DNA from: an uncultured Peptoniphilus sp.
GTDB taxonomy: Bacteria; Bacillota; Clostridia; Tissierellales; Peptoniphilaceae
Assembly (NCBI RefSeq): GCF_946222045.1
Contig: NZ_CAMILN010000005.1
Coordinates: 1-56,689 of the forward strand
DNA length: 56,689 bases
Reading direction: 5' to 3'
This document shows positions 50,293 to 56,689 of this stretch, in pieces. Positions within the stretch are counted from its first letter, which is position 1; each line of letters begins with the position of its first letter. Made by a program: the position numbers and the translations under genes. The notes below the pieces were generated by a model. That model ran no database searches, had not been told where the DNA came from, and saw only the letters and a list, made by a program, of their open reading frames with translations.

Positions 50293-51297
50293 TTACTTCG
50301 CCTCCCCATATGCACTTGATATAGTAAGTTTGTCAATTAATGGTGTTGCGAGGTTCATAAGACATATTGCGTATGAAACACCTTCAGGAAGAGATGCCTT
50401 AACCCTAATTACTGCAGTCAAGATACCACAGCCAAGAGCAAAAATAATTCTTCCCTTTCTGTTTATTGGGTTTGTAGTGTAGTCAGTTGCCATAAATATA
50501 GCACCAAGTAACAAACCACCTGCAAGTAGTTCATAAGGAATAAGTTCCATTGGGATTCCAAGAACAAATAGACATATTGCAGTTGATGCAACATAAATTA
50601 CTGGGATTTCCCAAGAAATTACCTTTCTTGCTACTAGGTAAACAAATCCAATTAGAAGTGCAATTGCAGAAGTTTCTCCTATTACACCACCAATATTTCC
50701 CATAAACATATCTCCCATTGAAGGAAGATTTGCAAGATCACCAGATGCAATAACTTGAAGAGGTGTTGCATAAGATAGACCATCCATAGCTGCAGATGAT
50801 GTTGTAAGACCTTGCTTCAATAATTCTGGTGAAATATAATCTGTAATTTGTTTTGGCCAAGATGTCATGAGTACAAGTCTAGCTGCAAGAGCTGGGTTCA
50901 TAAAGTTGAAACCAATACCACCAAAACATTCTTTAACTACTAATATTGCAAAAACTGATCCGAAAGCTGCCATCCATAGTGGAAAAGACTCAGGCATATT
51001 AAGTGCAATCAAAATTCCAGTAACAACAGCAGATAAGTCAGCTATTTGAACAGTTTTCTTTAGGCATTTTTGTGTAATAAGTTCAGTAAATACACAAGCA
51101 CCAATACATACTGCTAAAAGTGCTATGGCCCTTGTTCCAAAGAAATATACAGAAGCAATCATTGCAGGAGCAAGTGCGATAATAACATCAAGCATAATCT
51201 TTCTAACAGTATCATTTGACCTAATATGAGGAGCTAGTGAAACAAAGCGTGCCTCATTTACTGTCATCGGATCCTTATTAATTTTATTATTTTCCAA
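50293..51297 (-). CDS. rnfD: Rnf complex subunit D (membrane, flavin-carrying)
   Basis: The 334-residue subunit has about nine membrane helices. The covalent FMN site is the Thr in LSYATPLQVI near residue 180, in place of the SGATPL form. GGIGFNFMNPALAARLVL and MATDYTTNPINRKGR are conserved family segments. It is thought to take part in ion translocation coupled to electron flow. It follows rnfC by 11 bases. Confidence 0.96.
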   Translation of the reverse strand: MENNKINKDPMTVNEARFVSLAPHIRSNDTVRKIMLDVIIALAPAMIASVYFFGTRAIALLAVCIGACVFTELITQKCLKKTVQIADLSAVVTGILIALNMPESFPLWMAAFGSVFAILVVKECFGGIGFNFMNPALAARLVLMTSWPKQITDYISPELLKQGLTTSSAAMDGLSYATPLQVIASGDLANLPSMGDMFMGNIGGVIGETSAIALLIGFVYLVARKVISWEIPVIYVASTAICLFVLGIPMELIPYELLAGGLLLGAIFMATDYTTNPINRKGRIIFALGCGILTAVIRVKASLPEGVSYAICLMNLATPLIDKLTISSAYGEAK

Positions 51298-51308
51298 ATT
51301 GATCCCTC

Positions 51309-52643
51309 CTATCTCTTTTGATTAGCTCTGATTTCTCGTTTAGCTAATTTAACAGATGCTGTAAGATGTCTCTTGGCTGGACAAACAAAGGAACATATAC
51401 CACATTCCATACATTGGTCAGCGTGAAGATCCATACATAAGTCTACATCGCCCTTTAAAATCGCATGATTAATATCAGTTGGATTTATATTGGCCGGACA
51501 ATGGTCTACACATCTTGAACATCTAATACATGGAGACTCAATTCTTTCTGTAACTTCTTCTTCAGTGAAAACCAAAATACCAGAAGTAGTCTTAGTAATT
51601 GGTGAGTCAAGATTAAACACTGACTTACCAGTCATAGGACCACCACAAATAATTTCCTTGAAGTTGTCTTTAAGACCGCCACAGAAATCTAGGATATCTC
51701 CTACAGGAGTTCCTACTTTAACGAGAATATTCTTAGGTTCTTTAATACCAGAACCAGATACAGTTATAACTCTTTCATAAGAAGGCTTTCCTTCAATCAT
51801 AGCTTCATAGAATGCTAGAGTTGTACCAACATTAGTTAGGAAAACTCCAACATCATTTGTTACACCATTTTGTGGAACAATTCTACCAACTACGGCTTCA
51901 GAAAGTCTCTTTGAATCACCTTGTGGATACTTAGTTTGACATCCAACAACCTTTAAGTGATTCCAATTAGGATTATTACCTATAACTTCTTCCATCTTAG
52001 CAATTGCATCAGGTTTGTTTTCCTCAATTGCCATGTAAGAAGCTTCCTTATTGTAAAAATGTGAGAAGATATCTAAACCTTCTAATATTTCTTCAGTTTT
52101 TTCTAGCATAATTCTATGGTCACATGTAAGGAAAGGCTCACATTCTGCACCATTGATTATACATTCGTCTAGAACTGGATCTTCACCCTTAAGTTTTGCA
52201 TGAAGAGGGAAACCAGCTCCACCCATTCCTACGATTCCCTTTTCCTTAATAAAAGGAATTAAATCGTCAATGGGATGGTCCTTATAATCCTTAAAAGATT
52301 TAAGGTCCTCAATCATTTCATCTTTGCCATCGTTTTCTATAACGACGCAATCACAATACCTTCCATCAGCTGTATACATTTTTTTAATCTCTTTAACTGT
52401 ACCTGATACAGAAGAGTGTATAGCTGCTGAAATAAAAGCATCAGAATTCCCAACAATTTGACCAACTTTGACAGAGTCGCCCTTAGAGACAACAGGTGAG
52501 CATGGCGCTCCAATATGTTGTGACATAGGTATGTAAGCAATCTTTGGACTTGGCATCCTTTCAATTGCGATTTTTTCAGTCAAAGTTTTGTGTTCGTCCA
52601 TATGAACTCCACCTACGGAAAAAGTGAGATTTCTTGAACTCAT
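51309..52643 (-). CDS. rnfC: Rnf complex subunit C (NADH-binding)
   Basis: The 444-residue subunit begins with a barrel-sandwich part (GGVHMDEHKTLTEKIAIE), then the NAD/FMN-binding domain with GMGGAGFPLHAKL and INGAECEPFLTCD, an SLBB-like part, and two C-terminal clusters, CIRCSRCVDHCP and CMECGICSFVCP. It is where NAD+ is reduced. It is the first gene of a complete six-gene operon. Rnf oxidises reduced ferredoxin, reduces NAD+ and pumps Na+ or H+, so it conserves energy during fermentation. The 420-base gap upstream (52644-53065) holds its AT-rich promoter region and the pha terminator and no gene I can see. Confidence 0.96.
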   Translation of the reverse strand: MSSRNLTFSVGGVHMDEHKTLTEKIAIERMPSPKIAYIPMSQHIGAPCSPVVSKGDSVKVGQIVGNSDAFISAAIHSSVSGTVKEIKKMYTADGRYCDCVVIENDGKDEMIEDLKSFKDYKDHPIDDLIPFIKEKGIVGMGGAGFPLHAKLKGEDPVLDECIINGAECEPFLTCDHRIMLEKTEEILEGLDIFSHFYNKEASYMAIEENKPDAIAKMEEVIGNNPNWNHLKVVGCQTKYPQGDSKRLSEAVVGRIVPQNGVTNDVGVFLTNVGTTLAFYEAMIEGKPSYERVITVSGSGIKEPKNILVKVGTPVGDILDFCGGLKDNFKEIICGGPMTGKSVFNLDSPITKTTSGILVFTEEEVTERIESPCIRCSRCVDHCPANINPTDINHAILKGDVDLCMDLHADQCMECGICSFVCPAKRHLTASVKLAKREIRANQKR

Positions 52644-53005
52644 AAAACTTCACCCCTTATTTGGCTTACGCCTATATTTTTACCATTTGTTATAATTATA
52701 ACACTAAATTTTATTAAAGTACATTATTCTACTGAAAAAATTCATTTTAGGAAATCTTTATCATCATTCAAATCTAGTCATTCTTAAAAATGGGTTTCTG
52801 ATATTCTTTATCAAAACCAAAGTCCATAAAAACTTTATTTTACTTCTCTATTCTAGTTCTCCTTATTTATTCATCGACAAGCCTGCGAAATTAATTTTAT
52901 AATTAGCTCTTCTATCATAAAAATAATTTTACACTTAATCACTTAATATAGATAAAATATTTTATTTTATTTTATTTTCTTATCTAAAAAACTTTTCCAT
53001 TAAAT

Positions 53006-53046
53006 AAAAAAGGACGACCCTATTAAATATAAGGTCGCCTTATTAT
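53006..53046 (-). terminator. Terminator of the pha operon
   Basis: AGGACGACC and GGTCGCCT pair with one mismatch (53011-53040); on the minus strand six T follow. It lies 20 bases after the phaJ stop. Confidence 0.85.
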
Positions 53047-53065
53047 TTTTATTACTCTTATTATT

Positions 53066-53497
53066 TTATTCTGGAAGAGGAGCTAAGACCAAAGCCCTTC
53101 CCTCGATTACAGTTTGTCCATGTTGATTTTCGCAAACTGTAGTGAGTATTACCCTATTTTTTTCAGGAAATAACTCTTCAACAGTACAAGTTGCAGTGAT
53201 AGTATCACCAAAATGAACTGGATGAGTAAATTTAAGATCTTGATTTAAATAAATAGTTCCTGGTCCTGGTAGCTGAGTTCCTAATACAGAAGATATGAAT
53301 CCTGCACTAATCATACCGTGAGCTATACGTTCTTTAAATCTTGTCTTTTTCGCAAATTCTTCGTTTATATGGGCAGGGTTAAAGTCACCAGATACTCCAA
53401 TGTAGTTATAAACATCTGCCTCTGAAACAGTCTTTGTAAAACAAGCACTTTGTCCCACTTTTAACTCATCAATAGTTTTTCCCTTTGTATTATCCAT
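53066..53497 (-). CDS. phaJ: (R)-specific enoyl-CoA hydratase, MaoC family
   Basis: The 143-residue hotdog-fold enzyme hydrates trans-2-enoyl-CoA to (R)-3-hydroxyacyl-CoA. The hydratase motif is SGDFNPAHINEEFA, giving the catalytic pair Asp38 and His43 with the family spacing of five. IAHGMISAGFISSVLG and GPGTIYLNQDLKF are further MaoC motifs. Length is that of PhaJ. It is the last gene of phaE-phaC-phaJ, so it most likely feeds the polymerase, for example from crotonyl-CoA, an intermediate of butyrate formation. Confidence 0.92.
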   Translation of the reverse strand: MDNTKGKTIDELKVGQSACFTKTVSEADVYNYIGVSGDFNPAHINEEFAKKTRFKERIAHGMISAGFISSVLGTQLPGPGTIYLNQDLKFTHPVHFGDTITATCTVEELFPEKNRVILTTVCENQHGQTVIEGRALVLAPLPE

Positions 53498-53518
53498 ATG
53501 CCACTATCCTTCCTTTAT

Positions 53519-54586
53519 TTATTTTGAACGACTCTTTAACCAATCTACTACTGTTGGTGCTACTTCTTCTTGACTTCTTCTACTAACAAACATACCAATG
53601 TGTCCTGTAGGGAAAGATTTTGCTGTGTAATCTTCGCTTCCTACACAATCTCCAATTGGAATTGACGCAGCATTTGGAACTTGATTGTCTCTTTCTGCAT
53701 AAAGGTTTAGAACTGGTTGAGTAATCTTCTTTAAATCTACTTTTTCACCAGCAATTTCCATTTCACCTTTCATTAGTCGATTTTCCCTGTACATTGCATT
53801 TAAAAATTCCTTATAAGCCATACCAGCTTGCCCTGGACTATCGAAAATCCACTTTTCCATAGTCATAAAACTTGAAAGATGTTCTGGATCATCTAAGTCA
53901 TTTATAACATCTACGTATTTATTGACCATTAGAGAAAGAGGTTTCAAAGTTAGGAAGCCAGTATTCATAAAGTCACCTGGAACAACTCCGTATGCCTCTA
54001 CCATCCTGTCTGGGTTTAAATATTTCCCCCACTTGAAAAGAAGACCGTCATCTGTAGAGAAGTCTACAGGTGTAACCATAGTTACTAGATTCTTAATTTT
54101 TTCTGGATGAAGAGATGTGTACATTAAACTAAAAGTACCACCTTGGCATACACCAAGAATATTTATCTTGTCTACTCCCTTTTCTTTTCTTATATGATCC
54201 ACGCAATCGTCGATGTAAATGTTTATATAATCATCTAAAGTTATATACTTGTCATCAGCAGTTGGGAAACCCCATTCTATTAAATATAAATCAAGACCGC
54301 TGTCCACTAGTTTTTTTATAAAAGACTTATCTTGACTAATATCCATCATTGAAGGAGTGTTCACAAGAGCATAAACAATTAGTGTTGGAACCTTATTTAC
54401 ACTTCTTGTAGATTTATTATAATGATAAAGTTTTAATTTATCTTCCTCGAAAACAAGATCTCTTGGAGTTTGATTAGCGTGATCATTTGTTGCACTAATC
54501 ATACTCTCATAACTCTTTAGAAATTTTTCCTGAGTCTTTATTCCTTCCTCAATAGATGTCTTTATATCGAAAAAATCATTGTACAT
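53519..54586 (-). CDS. phaC: Class III poly(3-hydroxyalkanoate) synthase, catalytic subunit
   Basis: The 355-residue length is that of class III PhaC. The lipase-like box is ILGVCQGGTFSL with nucleophile Cys147, and the rest of the triad is Asp300 (YAERDNQVP) and His329 (FPTGHIGMF), nearly the same positions as in the Allochromatium enzyme (149, 302, 331). It polymerises (R)-3-hydroxyacyl-CoA into polyester granules and needs PhaE, encoded 45 bases upstream. The ATG at 54586 follows AGGAGG. Confidence 0.95.
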   Translation of the reverse strand: MYNDFFDIKTSIEEGIKTQEKFLKSYESMISATNDHANQTPRDLVFEEDKLKLYHYNKSTRSVNKVPTLIVYALVNTPSMMDISQDKSFIKKLVDSGLDLYLIEWGFPTADDKYITLDDYINIYIDDCVDHIRKEKGVDKINILGVCQGGTFSLMYTSLHPEKIKNLVTMVTPVDFSTDDGLLFKWGKYLNPDRMVEAYGVVPGDFMNTGFLTLKPLSLMVNKYVDVINDLDDPEHLSSFMTMEKWIFDSPGQAGMAYKEFLNAMYRENRLMKGEMEIAGEKVDLKKITQPVLNLYAERDNQVPNAASIPIGDCVGSEDYTAKSFPTGHIGMFVSRRSQEEVAPTVVDWLKSRSK

Positions 54587-54631
54587 ATTTTGCCTCCTTA
54601 AGTTAAGCTAACTTAATATAATGCCTATTTA

Positions 54632-55801
54632 TTATTTATCACTTTTTGAATTTTCTTTTCCCTTAAGTTCTTCCAATTCTTTTTTAAGAGACCTGACTTC
54701 ACGTCTCAATTCGTAAACATTTTTATAAACATTATCTACTTCTGATTTTGTAACAATTGGAGAATCGCTAAGAGATTTTTCTATTAACTTGTCGTATTCT
54801 ATTTTAAAAATCATATAAGAATCTGCTGCTTTGGCAATAAGCTTTGAGAACTCATCAGTGTAGAAATACTTTTCAATGGCATTTTCAACGTGTTTTGACC
54901 ACATCTTATAAAACTCATTGAAAGTTTTTGGATCTTCGCCCTTATCAACTGAGTCTAAATATTCCTCAAAAACTTCTTGAGAATTTTTATATCCAACAGA
55001 TAAAGCCTTTGTAATAAATTCAGAAACAGAAATTAGCATATCCACCATAGAGTCTACGGCCTTGTTATTTTGTTCAAGCAATTCTCTAGAACTGCCTACT
55101 ACAGGAGACTTTACTAAAACTCCAAAAGTCTTATTATAGGCATCCTTCCATTCCTTTAAAGCGTCTGATAGCTTCATTGGATCCTTATAAATAGATTCCA
55201 TATATATATCAGCTATATTTTGGTAAGCAAAAGACCATGGTCCAACAAAATTTTCTAAAGTTTTTAAATAAGTGTTAAAGTAACTTTGAGAATTAACCAT
55301 CAAACCTTGCATTTCTCTAGGTAAAAGTGGAATTAGGTTATTTGTGAATATTTCATTGAATTGATTTACTAGCTGTTCAAGGTTTTCTTTATAAGTATCA
55401 GTTCCAGGCTTTAAAAAATCATCATTAAATTTTTTCCATTGTTCATAAGCTCCAAGGTACAATTTATTAGAGTTTAGAATTTTTTCAAACACATCTCTTG
55501 TACCTGCTCCCATCATTTTACGAGCATCAAGAGGATTGTATAATTCCATCATTTTGGTCCAAGCTTCGTAAGTATTATTTGCAAATACATTTTGAGGACC
55601 TGCATTTTTCATCATATCTTCCCAGCTTCTCATCCAAGCTTGTTGAAATTTCGCCCAATCTTGATATTTTGTAAAATCAAAGGCATTATCTTCAGATTCT
55701 TTATTTTCAGGGTCTCTCTTTGGCAGAGCATCCACCCATGCTTTCATCATTTCTTGGCTTGTCTTGAACATGTCATTCCAAGCATTGTAATTCATTGTCA
55801 T
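54632..55801 (-). CDS. phaE: Class III poly(3-hydroxyalkanoate) synthase, PhaE subunit
   Basis: The 389-residue protein has the PhaE pattern: a Trp-rich helical N-terminus (WAKFQQAWMRSWEDMM), NLIPLLPREMQGLMVNSQSYF, the PVVGSSRELLEQ segment, FNEFYKMWSKHVENAIEKYF, and a C-terminal coiled coil (YELRREVRSLKKELEELKG). PhaE has no active site; it binds and activates PhaC and reaches the granule surface. Length is normal. The ATG at 55801 follows GGGGAGG. It is the first gene of the operon; a TATAAT-like sequence at about 55880 with an ACCGGGTAACC patch just downstream marks the promoter region. Confidence 0.92.
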   Translation of the reverse strand: MTMNYNAWNDMFKTSQEMMKAWVDALPKRDPENKESEDNAFDFTKYQDWAKFQQAWMRSWEDMMKNAGPQNVFANNTYEAWTKMMELYNPLDARKMMGAGTRDVFEKILNSNKLYLGAYEQWKKFNDDFLKPGTDTYKENLEQLVNQFNEIFTNNLIPLLPREMQGLMVNSQSYFNTYLKTLENFVGPWSFAYQNIADIYMESIYKDPMKLSDALKEWKDAYNKTFGVLVKSPVVGSSRELLEQNNKAVDSMVDMLISVSEFITKALSVGYKNSQEVFEEYLDSVDKGEDPKTFNEFYKMWSKHVENAIEKYFYTDEFSKLIAKAADSYMIFKIEYDKLIEKSLSDSPIVTKSEVDNVYKNVYELRREVRSLKKELEELKGKENSKSDK

Positions 55802-55942
55802 ATTATCCTCCCCAAATTTTAAAATTGAAAAATGATTTAATACTTCATCTTACTAATAGGTTACCCGGTTTTTTATATTATAAAACAGCAATATTTGTAT
55901 TTGTTTAATAATTATTAAATTTTATGTAAAATTTATCATTTC

Positions 55943-56129
55943 TTAAGTTTTTATTTGATTTTTAATCCTGGTTTCTTCGTCATAAAATTCTAATTTAACT
56001 TTTTTCTCACGATCCCTTTCACAAACTATGGTTAATTAAAATTATTTTTAATTTAGATTCTTTGTTATAAAACTTCTAATTTAACTTTTTTCTTACAATC
56101 TCTTTCACAAACTATGGTTAATTAAAATT
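55943..56129 (-). repeat. Duplicated 72-bp segment with coding relics
   Basis: 55973-56043 and 56058-56129 are copies of one about 72-base segment with a handful of differences, 85 bases apart; both end in the shared CAAACTATGGTTAATTAAAA. On the minus strand both copies still read like protein (VCERDREKKVKLEF in the left copy, VCERDCKKKVKLE in the right). The left frame runs on through YDEETRIKNQIKT to a TAA at 55943. There is no start codon. These are relics of one gene end, duplicated. Confidence 0.65.
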
Positions 56130-56260
56130 TTTATAAACATAAAATCCAAATAATTTATCTCAAGAGTTAATAAAATTTTTTATTTTAACCACATTACCTA
56201 TTATTTAATTGAATTTCAAAAATTCCTTTTATACCTAACTTTAAAAATTTTTAATAAGCA

Positions 56261-56494
56261 TAATTTATTTACAAGCTTATAGTTTATTAGCAAGTCATAG
56301 TTTATTAGCAAATCATATTTTTTTAGAAAGTAATAGCTTTTTAGAAGGTCATAATTAATTAGAAAGCCAAAATTTATTACAAGCTCATAGTTTTTTTGAA
56401 TCTCAAAGTTTATTAGAAGGTCATGATTTTTTACAAGAACCTAGTTATTTAAAAAGTCTTAATTTTTCTCAAAATCATAATTAACTTAAGACTT
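56261..56494 (-). repeat. Degenerate 18-bp tandem array encoding a hexapeptide pattern
   Basis: Thirteen successive units keep a strict 18-base register with no indels. The minus-strand consensus is TGACTTGCTAATAAACTA. In the frame one base along, units read DLLINY, DLLINF, GFLINY, ELVINF, EIQKNY and so on; ten consecutive units (56440-56261) are open and continue to a TGA at 56216. The first three units carry stops, and no start codon is visible. It looks like a decaying coding minisatellite, 0.4 to 0.7 kb upstream of phaE. Confidence 0.8.
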
Positions 56495-56588
56495 GCAAAT
56501 ATTTTAAATATCAGAAAATTTTAAATTTTTATTAATATTTTGCTAACAAAATAAATAAGAGAAGGACTTTAAAAATTTGCGCAATCAT

Positions 56589-56632
56589 AACCACCGGCTA
56601 AGCCGGTGGTTTGTTTTGCCCCTATAAGGGGC
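56589..56632 (-). mobile_element. Paired GC-rich hairpins, possible IS200/IS605-type element end
   Basis: Two GC-rich hairpins stand in AT-rich DNA: AACCACCGG-CTAAG-CCGGTGGTT (56589-56611) and GCCCC-TATAA-GGGGC (56618-56632). The second overlaps the stop codon of a gene that enters from the window edge. Such hairpins just past a transposase stop are typical of the right end of IS200/IS605 (TnpB) elements and their omega RNA; the assignment rests on form only. Confidence 0.45.
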
Positions 56633-56689
56633 TATTACCGGCAGCATTCCATGCTTTGAACTTTCTTTCTCGTGCACCAATTTTCACAG
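56622..56689 (-). CDS. 3' end of a gene cut by the window edge (possible transposase)
   Basis: The last 68 bases read in one minus-strand frame as VKIGARERKFKAWNAAGNS and then PL and TAG at 56624-56622. Only about 21 codons are visible, so the product cannot be identified. The hairpin that overlaps its stop codon, and the second one 10 bases on, suggest a TnpB-like transposase. Another frame with a TAA is also possible. Confidence 0.35.
   Translation of the reverse strand, partial: VKIGARERKFKAWNAAGNSPL

Noticed and set aside
52644..53065. Small gene between rnfC and the pha operon
   Set aside because: All six frames appear short and AT-rich, without a ribosome site or protein-like composition.
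56261..56494. CRISPR array
   Set aside because: Units are contiguous 18-mers with no spacers between conserved repeats, and no cas genes are present.

Overview
This window looks like a chromosomal segment of a low-GC, anaerobic Gram-positive bacterium of the Peptoniphilaceae type (Anaerococcus/Peptoniphilus/Finegoldia group; genus is inferred from overall gene content, not proven). Supporting signs are the AT-rich sequence, Shine-Dalgarno sites of AGGAGG/AGGTG type, an Rnf complex, a large CoA-enzyme activase next to a clostridial 2[4Fe-4S] ferredoxin, a T-box leader, and intrinsic terminators between most transcription units.

Layout. 1-7.7 kb: a small anchored protein, an EF-G-like GTPase, a ComEA-like DNA-binding protein, and a four-gene operon of response regulator, histidine kinase, lipoprotein and small membrane protein. 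7.7-11.5 kb: DUF5317 protein, cdaA, cdaR and guaB, so c-di-AMP synthesis is linked to guanine nucleotide synthesis. 11.6-12.8 kb: a PhnA-like protein and xpt. 13-18.8 kb: a cca-glmM-degV-xpaC-telA operon. 18.9-20.3 kb: a secreted lipoprotein and a stalk-domain protein. 20.4-25.2 kb: the 1,425-residue activase and a 56-residue ferredoxin. 25.5-28.1 kb: a heavy-metal P-type ATPase and three tRNA genes (Ser-GCU, a CAU tRNA, Phe-GAA). 28.1-33.7 kb: a decayed patch, then a cysteine hydrolase, sfsA, a GNAT enzyme, a DUF6440 protein, mgtE and a UvrD-like helicase.

33.8-40.4 kb is the clearest acquired island. A Bce-type peptide-antibiotic sensing and detoxification module (response regulator, intramembrane kinase, ABC ATPase, permease) lies between two 278-bp direct repeats. 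One repeat is the 3' end of an intact nitroreductase-like gene. The other is an orphan copy fused in frame to a broken TniB/MuB-like transposition ATPase. The pattern fits integration at, and regeneration of, the nitroreductase gene.

40.4-47.4 kb concerns iron and amino acids: an AraC regulator with an unusual start region, a heterodimeric ABC exporter pair with a Fur-like box, brnQ behind an isoleucine-type T-box, and a truncated haem/iron-binding lipoprotein. 47.6-52.6 kb is a complete rnfCDGEAB operon. 53.0-55.8 kb is a class III polyhydroxyalkanoate operon, phaE-phaC-phaJ; Rnf could supply redox balance and PhaJ the (R)-3-hydroxyacyl-CoA monomer. The last 0.8 kb has no intact gene. It holds decayed coding fragments, a 72-bp duplication, a strict 18-bp tandem array that still reads as a hexapeptide repeat, and GC-rich hairpins resembling the end of an IS200/IS605-type element.
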